From Zygnema cylindricum (Eukaryota > Streptophyta > Zygnematophyceae > Zygnematales > Zygnemataceae): DNA of 62,000 bases. Of the stretch, positions 1-9,499 are shown in pieces. Location of the stretch: the NCBI GenBank assembly GCA_037447655.1, contig JBBHKE010002227.1, positions 102,763 to 164,762 of the forward strand, read 5' to 3'. The position numbers were made by a program, and so were the translations under genes. Below the pieces are notes generated by a model, which worked only from the letters and a program-made list of their open reading frames with translations, did no database searches and was not told where the DNA came from. Positions within the stretch are counted from its first letter, which is position 1. The number at the start of each line of letters is the position of its first letter.

Positions 1-49
1 GAGGGAGAGGGAGAGGGAGAGGGAGAGGGAGAGGGAGAGGGAGAGGGAG
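1..49. repeat. (GAGAGG)n hexamer microsatellite
   Basis: Perfect GAGGGA/GAGAGG hexamer run at the window edge, so it may extend further left. The same purine hexamer or its complement recurs at about 2288-2312, 12178-12226, 38640-38880 and 44331-44535, so it is a common simple repeat of this genome. From 50 to 220 there is only purine-rich and ACTAAA-rich sequence without a recognisable gene. Confidence 0.9.
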
Positions 50-220
50 CCAAACAAAACTAAACTAATTCTAGCTAAACTAAACCAAGAGAGAGAGCGC
101 GACTGAGAGATATACAGAGAGAAAGAGAAAGAGAAACTAAACCAAACTAAAAAAAACCCCGACACAAATCCAAACCCAAACTCAAATCTAAATTGACCTA
201 AACTGAACTAAAGACTACAA

Positions 221-2239
221 TCATAGACCCGCCATAAGCTGACTGCTCTTCTTCAACATCTCGATACTCTTTTTGAGTTGCATTCGTTTCCTCCTCAGTC
301 CTTGCTCCTCCATCATTAACTCTCCGAAAGGTCCGGAAGCATTGGAAAAAACCGAAGTATCTATCTCCTCAAGCAAACACTCCTTCAACGTTTGTTTAAT
401 TTCCATGGGAATCATGTCTCCCACTCTTTTTACAACCACTTTCCAATACGCCAAAGTATTAATTTGCATATCTAAAGTCGCCCGGTCCAAATTAAATATA
501 AGACTTGTGAGAGAAAAGGGCTCCAAATCATTAACCATAATTGTACCAAAGGGGGGAACTCTTGAAGGAGGACAAAGGGGAAACGGATTTTTGGCATGGT
601 TGATCCTCTCATCAACAATAATCCGAATCTTGTGGACAGTATCCATATAATACTGATTATTCGTATACACGCTACGCTCTTTTTCGACGGTACGAGAAAC
701 AAAAAGTTTACATTTTTCCACCGCCTTCGCTAAAGCTGATGTTGTCGCAGTCGAAAAAAGACCCTCCAGTTTTGGGTATCCATTCGTACAAACTTTTGCC
801 ACATTTAACCCCACTTTTTGGGCATATTCCATACATTCCTGCAATAGATTATCCAAAGTGAGGCTCAAATTATTCACCTCGGCATTCACCAATTCCTTCA
901 AAGAGGTCGGAGATAACATATTCGGTAAAGAAATCCCTTTACTTCTTTCCATTGCCCTTTTACATTCGGCATGATAGTCAAGAGATAAAAAACGAGAGGC
1001 AGAGGAAGATTCTCTCATAATTTTGGCTGTATTGTCGAACATAACATCCAATTTCGCGGCTAAATGAAACTCTTCGTTCGGGAATCCGAAATAATCTCCA
1101 TTAAATAAAGCTTCCATTTTCTTGCGTCGAATATTTACGACTTTATGAAACATTGTAGTGGCTTCAACATCGGAAGAAATTGAATTCGGGAGAGATTTTA
1201 ACTCCAACTCCAGTCCTTCCAAGGTTTTTTTAATTTTATTTTGAATCTTCGGGAGACATTGTTCGATTCTCTTCGACTGAATACTCGCAAGCTGCGAAGT
1301 CAAAGCTGGAATTCCTACCATAGACCTCGGTAAAGTCGACAATTGGGGATGATTTCTAAAAAACTTGGCCTCTTTTTTTCGAATGTCTTCGTAAGTTAAA
1401 TCCACACTTTCGGGATTCCTAACACAAAAATATCCGAGACCGACTTTTACGAAATTTGCCGTAACTTTCTTGTAAATTTCCTCCGAACAACGGTCAACTT
1501 TGGTAACTACAGCTAAAGTTCTTTCTCCATTAGGATCTACAGCTTTTGACATGGCTATAGATTCACAGGTACTAAAATCAGTTTCAGCGCTTAAAACGTT
1601 TAAAATAACACTTTCTTCTGGTTTTATATGTTCCATAATCATACATTTTATCTGATTGTAAATATCTTTCGGCTGACCATCTATAGGAATTCTGGTAATT
1701 CCCGGAAGGTCAACGAGAGTCAAATCTGGTGAATTATTTCTTTCAACAGTGAGGGTTATCTTTTTATTTGTTACCCCTTTTCTATCTCCCGCCAAATAAC
1801 TTGTCGCTTCTGTAACTGCATCTGCTACCATATCCCCTCTCTCCAATTCTTTCTCCAGCATTCCATCTCCTTCTCCGTACTGAATTGTAATCTTTTCCGT
1901 ACAATCTGAGGTCGATATTCTTCGTTTCAATTGTAAAATCAAGGGTACCCGTGTCACAATTCCGGAACCTTTAGGAAGACGAATTTCTGCCAAAGATTCT
2001 AAAACCGAGGATTTCCCACTGGACTGGTCGCCTACAACTACTATAGTGGGGACGGGAATTCCCTCAGATCCAACTCCGAGGTTCCTCAATTTGTCGATTG
2101 CGTCGAGGAGCGGTCGAATTTTGTTGTCATATGAAGAAAGAGGAGCTTCTTGCCAATGCCGACCTCTTTTTGGTTCTACATTTGGTGTACTATCGGGTGT
2201 ACTATCAGGTACGGATCTTTTGACATTTCTTTTGGCCAT
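221..2239 (-). CDS. Dynamin-related GTPase (DRP4/Mx-like), intronless
   Basis: A single uninterrupted frame of 672 residues from ATG to stop. The dynamin GTPase domain is at the N-terminus: P-loop GDQSSGKSS at about residues 70-78, switch I threonine in GIVTRVP (about 93-99), DLPG at 177-180 and TKVD at 246-249. A long helical middle/stalk region follows. The last ~100 residues (from MVNDLEPFSL) look like a GTPase effector domain. No PH or proline-rich domain is seen, which matches plant DRP4 and animal Mx rather than DRP1/DRP2. Such proteins self-assemble on membranes and use GTP hydrolysis to remodel them; the membrane acted on here cannot be inferred. All core GTPase motifs are intact, so it is probably functional. 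The start is the first ATG of the frame. Being intronless in an intron-rich region, it may be an old retrocopy. Confidence 0.9.
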   Translation of the reverse strand: MAKRNVKRSVPDSTPDSTPNVEPKRGRHWQEAPLSSYDNKIRPLLDAIDKLRNLGVGSEGIPVPTIVVVGDQSSGKSSVLESLAEIRLPKGSGIVTRVPLILQLKRRISTSDCTEKITIQYGEGDGMLEKELERGDMVADAVTEATSYLAGDRKGVTNKKITLTVERNNSPDLTLVDLPGITRIPIDGQPKDIYNQIKCMIMEHIKPEESVILNVLSAETDFSTCESIAMSKAVDPNGERTLAVVTKVDRCSEEIYKKVTANFVKVGLGYFCVRNPESVDLTYEDIRKKEAKFFRNHPQLSTLPRSMVGIPALTSQLASIQSKRIEQCLPKIQNKIKKTLEGLELELKSLPNSISSDVEATTMFHKVVNIRRKKMEALFNGDYFGFPNEEFHLAAKLDVMFDNTAKIMRESSSASRFLSLDYHAECKRAMERSKGISLPNMLSPTSLKELVNAEVNNLSLTLDNLLQECMEYAQKVGLNVAKVCTNGYPKLEGLFSTATTSALAKAVEKCKLFVSRTVEKERSVYTNNQYYMDTVHKIRIIVDERINHAKNPFPLCPPSRVPPFGTIMVNDLEPFSLTSLIFNLDRATLDMQINTLAYWKVVVKRVGDMIPMEIKQTLKECLLEEIDTSVFSNASGPFGELMMEEQGLRRKRMQLKKSIEMLKKSSQLMAGL

Positions 2240-2542
2240 GGTCGGGAAAAAAAAATGAAATAGATAGATGAAGAAACAAAGGAATAGAGAGCGGGAGAGG
2301 GAGAGGGAAAGGAAGAAAGGAAAGAAGGAAAATGATAAAAGAAACAGCGAAAATAAAGTTTTGAAATAGAAAAGGAACGGGAGGGGGAAAAAGAAAAAGG
2401 TATTAAAAAAGTGGCCAGCTTAAGGTGAAAGGATGGGAGGGAAAAAGCATAGATGTTTGGTTCGTACGGATTTTGACATTTTTACGAAATTTCGTTATTT
2501 TTTTTAGATTTTGAATCTTTCGTTAAATGTGTATACTTTTCG

Positions 2543-2785
2543 TACGAAAACGTACGGATATTATGTACGGAAGTTTCAAAAAGAGACGTTTTATTTTCGC
2601 GCGCGAAGTTTGAAAAAAAATTGTACGGTACGGATACAACGTACGGAAATTTCTAAAAGTGACGTTTCATTTTCGCGCGCGAAGTTTGAAAAAAATTGTA
2701 CGGTATGGATACAACGTACGGAAATTTCTAAAAGTGACGTTTCATTTCCGCGCGCGAAGTTTGAAAAAAAATTGTACGGTTCATC
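2543..2785. repeat. Three tandem ~74-bp repeats upstream of the dynamin gene
   Basis: Three consecutive, nearly identical units, each containing TACGGATA, GTACGGAA, GTGACGTTTCATTT and the palindrome CGCGCGCGAAG followed by an A-run. They lie about 300-550 bp upstream of the dynamin start codon. They could be promoter-associated or simply a minisatellite; nothing visible decides between these. Confidence 0.85.
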
Positions 2786-2929
2786 ATTACAACGAAGCCG
2801 CCATTGAATCCGCCATTGAAGGCTCGATTGAAGCCACACTTGAAGCTTCCACAAACCTCTTCACAGGCGGCCATGTCCAAGCCTCGAGGAGCAGAGTGGG
2901 AGCATCTTAAGGCTCTAAAGGGATATGAT

Positions 2930-3130
2930 GGATTTTTTATTTTCAATTATGATTTTCTCATTATTCAGATTGAAATACAAAAATGGTTATTTTTTGCTTC
3001 AATTCTGAATTTATCATTATTAAGTGTTGACATACAGAAATGGATACTTTTTTTTTCAATTGTGATTTCGCCATTATTCAATTTTGACATTTTAAAATGG
3101 TTCTTTTTTGCTTCAATTGTAAATTTGTGA
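2930..3130. repeat. Degenerate ~58-bp tandem repeats, AT-rich
   Basis: About three and a half imperfect units built on TCAATTNTGATT, CATTATTNA, a tract resembling AAAATGGNTA, then TTTTTTGCTTCAATT. No coding potential is apparent. Confidence 0.75.
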
Positions 3131-4288
3131 ATGCTAACATGTTGTAATAGCGCCGGCATGGCGCAGGGAGGGCGTCGGCGCTGACTTGGCGCCGACAGGG
3201 GGCCGGGAAAACGCCGACGGCGCGCAGACAGGGCGTCGGCGCTGCCTCAGCGCTGGCGACGAATCCAGCGCCGAGGCAGTCTGGTCGCTGGCGACGTGAC
3301 AGCCTGATCGCTAGTTGCAGGTTCAGCGTCCAGCGAAGAGACAGTCGTCGTTGGCTTTCGTTTGAAATTTTGATTAAGTTGTCGTCGTATTTTTCATTAT
3401 CAATTACATGTTTATTTTTTAGTATAAAGTCAAAGTCGATCAACGCATTTTAAATTTTTTGAACTTTGTTTCATGCGCATATTCGTTATTTTTTTGGCGT
3501 TTCATGCATGCGTTTTATGCGCATGAGACATCTATGGGAAAAAGGAAAGACGGGAGGAGGGAAAGGGAGAAATGAAAGAAGATACGTTTTTTTTTTGTCC
3601 GGTTTCGTTTCGATCTTGAAAATCTGAAAGAAGAAAATTGCACGGGGAATTGGTCGGGGGTTGAAGAAAAGGTTTCTCCACACGCATCTCTAATAACGCC
3701 CAATTCATTTGAAGCCGAGCTCTTGACTGGCATCAAGTAGGTATACTTGCACCCTTTATTTTATGGCACTGCTATATGTGACTATTGCGGCTGATATGTT
3801 TCTATTTCAGTGTGATGCCCTTTACATACTTTCGACTTGCCTTGTTAGGAGAGGAGAGAAGAGAAGAAAAAAAGGAGACAAGAAGGAGATATGAAGTGGG
3901 TGAAGTTTTTTCTGACAAACGTTTGACCAATACAGACTGGTCACTGAAGCTGATGCACTTCGAGCTTTTGACATTCTTCACGAGGCTGGCCCTTCTAAGG
4001 TGAGCAATTATCAGTCCACTTCTTCATGCGTAACTTATCTTTACCTTTTGATGGCTGACTTATGTCTACTTATTCTCAAATTAAAACCTGGATATTATTG
4101 AACGTTAAAGCACTACGCATCCGATCGTGTTTTGATACCTTTTGTTCAAGTTACCTGATAATTGGTCAAATCTTGGCCAAAACATGACAAAAAACATTTT
4201 CGTCAATGTTAGGTTTCATGTATCACATTTTTTTATTAAACATTTATAGCTATTGGAACATCAAAACTGAAAATGTTCATATGTGCAG
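3131..4288. other. Stretch without a recognised gene
   Basis: A GC-rich island (3150-3350) holds several short inverted copies of GTCGGCGCTGA / GCGCCGAC and CAGCGCCGAGGCAG; the remainder is AT-rich. A short plus-strand frame at about 3930-4002 (ending AFDILHEAGPSK before a GTGAGC) looks exon-like. Its reading phase does not join the APC1 exon at 4289, so it is not assigned to that gene. Confidence 0.5.
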
Positions 4289-5639
4289 GAGATGCGGACA
4301 GAATTGTTTCGGCATCCTCTGCGACGGGACCGGCTTCAGGGACAGGTGGCAGTGGAGGATTGGTGATCGGATCAAGCGAGGATGGGATGGAACATATGTT
4401 GAGAGGAGAGTGGTCGGGCCTTCGGTTTTGTCGGGACTTACGATTGGCCGAGGTTTGTGGAGACTTTTGTGTATTTTGAATTTTTGTGTATTGAAATAGT
4501 CTATTGGAATTCTGTGGATTATTTAAATATTGAGAAGTAGGTTAGTAGAGAGAATGGTTAGTGTTTAAGGGAAGGTTAAGCTTTGTTGAGGATGAATTTG
4601 AATGCAGTAAAAGTGTAGATTGTATTCCTACATGTAGGGATTTTTTGTATCCGATGAAGATGTTGTATAAGGTCATTTTTATGGAGTTGGTTCTACATCC
4701 AGTTAAGAGTAGAGTTATATTTCACTGCAGTCATATTATTCGCTATTTGTTGGTGAAGCTTTTATGAGATACCTTCAACTTAATATAGTAAATCGCAAGC
4801 TCATGAAACATCATATTTTTAAAATTAGCTGCATCAGTTGATTGGTCGAGATGGACAGCAACAAATCAAACTATTGAAATGGGGAAGAACATAGTACTTT
4901 TTAAATGTTTTTTCTAAATGTATGTTGGAACATAATCTTGAAGAAACGTTTTACTTTCTTAGTCATTTTCTGAATATATGCTGTTTGTGAGAAGGATAGG
5001 TTCGGCAGTTGCTGACGTCATCGAAGCCGGTGGCGGTATGTTCTGGAGGTGCCAATGATGTCAGCAACGCCGATGTTGTGGCACAGCAGCAGGTAAGTAC
5101 AAAAAATGGTGTGGTTTTGTGCTCGTATTGTAAAGTTTTTGTAGATGATTCAAAGTGTGTAGATAATTAGTGTGGATTTGTGCTCGTATTGCGAATTCGT
5201 TGTTGAAAACGTAGATTATTTAAATTGTGTAAATAAATAGCGTGGATCTGTGAACATGTTGTAATTCTTTACACACCATGCTCATGATTTTACTCTTCAA
5301 AAAGTAAAATAGTGTGAATGTGTGCACGTGATTTAAATCCTTGTAATAAGAACGTGTCGGTTTTTTTAGGTTTTTTGAGGATTTTTAGATTTTTAAATTC
5401 TTTGCAGAAGAAAATAATGTGGATTTTGTGCACATCATTCTGATTCTCTGTACAAAAAATACTGAAAGTAGTACAGATTGGTGCACCCTTGTTTGGAGCA
5501 TCATACAAAATGTAGTATGGTTTCTTCACCTTATAGGGAGCCATCCTTTATTAGCTACCCCTTTGAGATGTCATTTCTTTGAACAAACTCATGGTAGAGG
5601 TGGCTGATTTCACACTGAGAAAAAATGATATATTTCCTG

Positions 5640-6440
5640 TTAAGATTGTAAAATCATAGCAACAATAATCCTGTAATCTTGTAGTAACAGTCCTGTAAAC
5701 TTGTCATAACTATCTTGTAGTCCTGTAATAATCTTGTAATCCTTTAATATCTCTAATATTGTGATAATAATCCTGTAATATTGTAATCATCCTGAAATCT
5801 TGTATTAATAATCTTGTAGTCCTGTAATAGTCCTGAAATCCTGTAACATTCCTTGTGATGTAAAAACAATCCCGTGATGTCGTAATAGTTCAGTATCTTG
5901 TAGTAATAGTCTTGTAATCCTCTAATGATTTAACCTTATAGTAATAATCCTATAATATTATAAATCCGTTTGTAGTAATAATCCTATAATATTATAAATC
6001 CGTTTGTAGTAATAATCCCGCAATCTTGTAATACCCGTGTAATCTTGTAATAAACCCGTAATCTTGTAGGTATAATCCTTAAATCCTCCAATGATTACCC
6101 TGTAATTTTGTATCAATAATGCTGTAGTATAAATTCTGTAATCTTGTAACAATTTTATAATAATCTTGTGAACTCGTAACATAAAGTTATCCTGTAATAA
6201 TCATGTACTCCTGCAATAGTCCAGTAATTTTCTAATAAAATTCCGATTATCTTGTAATATCAGTCCAGTAATCTTCTAATAATAGTCCAGTAATCTTGTA
6301 ATATTAGTCCAGTAATCCTGTAATAATAGTCCAGTAATCCTGTAACAATAGTCCAGTAATCTGTAATAATGGTCCAGGAATGATAGTCCAGTAATCCTGT
6401 AATAGTAGTCCAGTAACCTTGTAATAATAATCCTCGGTGT
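5640..6440. repeat. Degenerate ~20-bp minisatellite (TAATCCTGTAATA type)
   Basis: Dozens of imperfect copies of AGTCCAGTAATCCTGTAATA / AATCTTGTAATAATAGTC fill the APC1-like intron ahead of the exon at 6458. Units near the 3' end (6260-6430) are the most regular. Confidence 0.85.
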
Positions 6441-7489
6441 TTTTATTACTGTTTCAGGCTCAGTTATGCCAACAAGCGCAGAGAACGACTGCTTTACAGG
6501 CTGGACGAGCCGCTTTCACAATCGCCACTTCTCAAGCTCCTCTTACAGAGGTTTGTTTTTATTCTATTGAAACTTTGATTTGTTTCTTTGATTTTTACTA
6601 TTAAGAGGTTTTTTTTTGTTCTAACCGCTGCATTTTCTTTCACTTTTACGGTTTTAGGGTGTTATTGTCGTTCTATCGACTTCATTTTCTTTGATTTTGG
6701 CAGTTACAGCAATTTATTTTTATCTCCAACCTCGTTTCTTTTATTTGTACGGTTGGGGAGGTTTTTACCAACTTCACTTTCTTTTAATTTTACGGTTACA
6801 GAGGCCGTTTTTGTTCTCTCAACCTCATTTCTCTGATTTTGACAGCCGCAGAGGTTTATTATTGTTCTGTGAACCTCGTTTCTTTTATTTTCAGGGTTAC
6901 AGGGGTTTTTTTTGTCCTATCAACGTTTTAGTTGGTTTCTTTATTTTTTACAGCAGTGGCTTTTAATGGCAGTCTGCTTCAAAAATAAAGTTCTAGGTGT
7001 GCAAAAAAAGAAAAAAGTTGGCATATTCTTTTTTCCAAGTTTAAATAGATATTGTCGCATAGAGGTTAGGGTTTTTATTGGTTTTTTGTAAGATACAGAG
7101 GGAGACTGCTTGTCAAAGTCGATGAAGAAGATGGAAATGGGTGTGGAAGGTGCAATTCGTCTTTGTTTTTTCTTTGTCTTCATTTTTTATTTTTCCCTTT
7201 CTGCTATTACTCTGTTAATCTTTGGGCAATTTTTTTTTTTTTTGTTTTGTTGTCAGGCTCTTTCTATTCCCAGCTGGTCCTTGCAGGAATTTTGCCAGCT
7301 CAGCATGATGCTACGGTATAACTACATTTCATTTCCTTTTTTTTAATAACTCTTATTTGTTATTTATCACAAAAAAGTGTGGATTTAAACTCGCGGAACT
7401 AACTTTTGAGGAAATTAGAGCATAAATGTCTTGGTGATAACAAATAGTATACATTTACAATCTATAGAAAGTAACTGAGCATGTTTATA

Positions 7490-7791
7490 ATGTTGCTGAT
7501 CAAAAATAATGTAGAGTTAAAGTTCTAAATGTGACTGTAATAAGTCCATTTTTTGTGCAATCAATCCCACTAATCAGGTTAGCCTTGGATGCAAGTTTGG
7601 GGGGATATGAACGATCTTGCTAACTGAAGTCCACTTTTTGTGCTTTGAATCCACACTAGTTCAGGTTAGACTTGATACAAGTTTGGGGAGTATGAACGAT
7701 GTTGCTGACTAACGTCCACTTTTTGTGCTTTGCATTCACACTAATTCGTGTTAGTCTGGACGCAAATTTGGGGAATATGAACGATTTCAAG
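7490..7791. repeat. Three and a half ~87-bp tandem copies ending in an APC1-like exon edge
   Basis: Units starting near 7575, 7662 and 7748 share GGTTAG.CTTG, AAGTTTGGGG, TATGAACGAT, GTCCACTTTTTGTGC and CCACACTA. The repeated segment contains a splice-acceptor-like CAG followed by codons resembling V-S-L-D-A-N-L-G, so the 5' border of an exon appears to have been multiplied. Only the last copy runs into the open exon at 7792. Confidence 0.7.
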
Positions 7792-9170
7792 TTTGGGGAA
7801 AAACGATATGAAAATGACCTCACTTCATGGCCGGAATTTCACAATGGAGTTGCGGCAGGTCTAAGAATCGCCCCTCGGAAGGTACGTAAAAGACAAAATA
7901 TCGTTTGGCCCTATGGACTGTAAATATATACCGTATAATCGGCTTGACCTTTCGACTTTTTTAAAGTTGTTTCAAGACAAAACACCTTGAGTCGTTGCTT
8001 TTTTGGGCCTATGAACTGTTTCTATAAATAGGAGATGATCTAGTGGAACTTATTTGTTACTGTTTTGTGACAAACATTCAAAAGTGTGAAAAATACAAAT
8101 CAACTTGCCTTATGACAAAACATACTTCCTGCCAATAGTAAGCTTTGAACTCTTACCTTTTCTAAACAGTTCAATCCTGTCCTTTCTCACAGTTCAATCT
8201 CTTAAATGTTTTGTCTCCAAGGTTCAGTATTCAGAACCCAAAATGTTAAATATTGAACCGGCTTTGTTCTCAAGAGGGTAGCTGTTACCGTCGTCCTTTT
8301 CATCATCTTTATTGTGTCCTTTTCTTCTCAGAATCACCAACCTTTTTTAGAATGTTTGTTCCCTTTATCAACCTCCTTTTTCAACCAACGGATGTTGATT
8401 GCCAGATTTTAGGGAGCTTTAACGCCAGTAACTGAAATATCGCAATAAACAGTAATGATAGAGGGAAATAAAGCGACCTTTACCCTATTTATCCTTCCCA
8501 ACTCGAACTTGAACTTCCAGGCTATTGTGATCCAATATTTTAGCAAATGCTGATCAGCTTTACCCTATATTTATCCTCCAAAATTTACCTTTTGAGGAGA
8601 GTTTTGCTGTCAGTTCAGCGGTCCACTTTGGAATGATTTGAAATTCTTCCGATTTTCAGGGCAATTTTATGCAATTTTAGAGCTTGATCTGCTTTTTTTG
8701 TAGTTTTGATTGTCCAAATTCACTCATTGGCAATAACTGCATAAGGAGAATTTTACTTATCAGTTGAACACTCAGTTTAACAGAATGATTCAGGTTTTCA
8801 GGGCAGTCATGTTGCGACTTTGGAAGATTTTGGAGGAAGTAATCAGCTTGTTTTCGAGTTTCACTCATTTGTCAACAACGTCATAATTCATAGTTTACCT
8901 GTCCGTTTAAAAACTGAAAGAGTCACTGACGCTTTGGTCATATTTACGCAGCACACAAGTAACATCGAAGAAACTTATGTTTTTTATTCCATTATAGATT
9001 TAAAAGTAACATTAGTAAAAATTTTGTTTTAATTCTTTTATAGATGAAAAGGTTCAATCGTCAGTTACATGGTCATTTTTACGGTCATTTTAACAGAATC
9101 ATTTCATTTTCTAAACCGCATCATTTCAATTATTGACGGAATAACTCCATTTTTTAACAGAATCATTTCT

Positions 9171-9390
9171 CTATTTCTCCCTCTCCCTGCCTCCCTCCTT
9201 TCCTCTCTCCCTCCTTGCCTCCCTCCTTCCCTCCCTCCCTCCCTCCCTCCCTTTTTAACAGAGTCGTCTAAATTTTCAGGGCAGTATGATGCGATGGTGG
9301 GTAAACTACTCCCTCCCTCCCTCCCTCCCTTTTTAACAGAGTCTTCTCCATTTTCAGGGCAGTATGATGTGTTGGTGGATGAACTACAAC
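9171..9390. repeat. CCCT-rich tract with duplicated splice-acceptor/exon start
   Basis: CCTCCCT-rich sequence (9171-9250 and 9311-9330) separates two copies, 78 bp apart, of a segment starting TTTTTAACAGAGTC and running through ATTTTCAGGGCAGTATGATG. The second copy continues as the APC1-like exon (9358). The first encodes GSMMRWWVNY and then breaks off in the CCCT run. Confidence 0.75.
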
Positions 9391-9499
9391 CGCCCGGGAG
9401 AGCTGAGCTGTGCCCATGCGGGACTCTTGATGGCCTTGGGACTCCATGGTCGTTTGGCGGTTTTGGAAGCACCTGATATTTACTACTATCTTTCCCCAG

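Larger units (their letters stand above)
4289..9499 (+). pseudogene. Anaphase-promoting complex subunit 1 (APC1), gene fragment
   Basis: Six exons with AG/GT borders join in one frame: 4289-4452, 5009-5092, 6458-6550, 7274-7315, 7792-7881 and 9358-9499. Diagnostic stretches in order are DGMEHMLRGEW...CRDLRLAE; LLTSSKPVAV; GRAAFTIATSQAPLTE; LVLAGILPAQHDAT; LTSWPEFHNGVAAGLRIAP; and YNRPGELSCAHAGLLMALGLH...YYYLSP. These match the central part of APC1, the largest scaffold subunit of the APC/C ubiquitin ligase that drives mitotic exit. About 215 residues are covered; the family protein is far longer. The conserved VRR and the PL.IPK segments expected at the 5' ends of the second and fourth exons are missing. 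No following exon was found before 12 kb, and none joins upstream. It is therefore called a gene fragment. A functional gene with remote exons beyond neighbouring genes cannot be excluded. Introns carry minisatellites and duplicated splice-acceptor regions. Confidence 0.65.

Noticed and set aside
3930-4002. Possible extra APC1 exon ending AFDILHEAGPSK
   Set aside because: Donor is acceptable, but the phase does not match the exon at 4289 and I could not align it with APC1.
9104-9472. Minus-strand frame rich in Gly-Arg-Glu
   Set aside because: Generated by the CCCT-rich tract and the reverse of the APC1-like exon.
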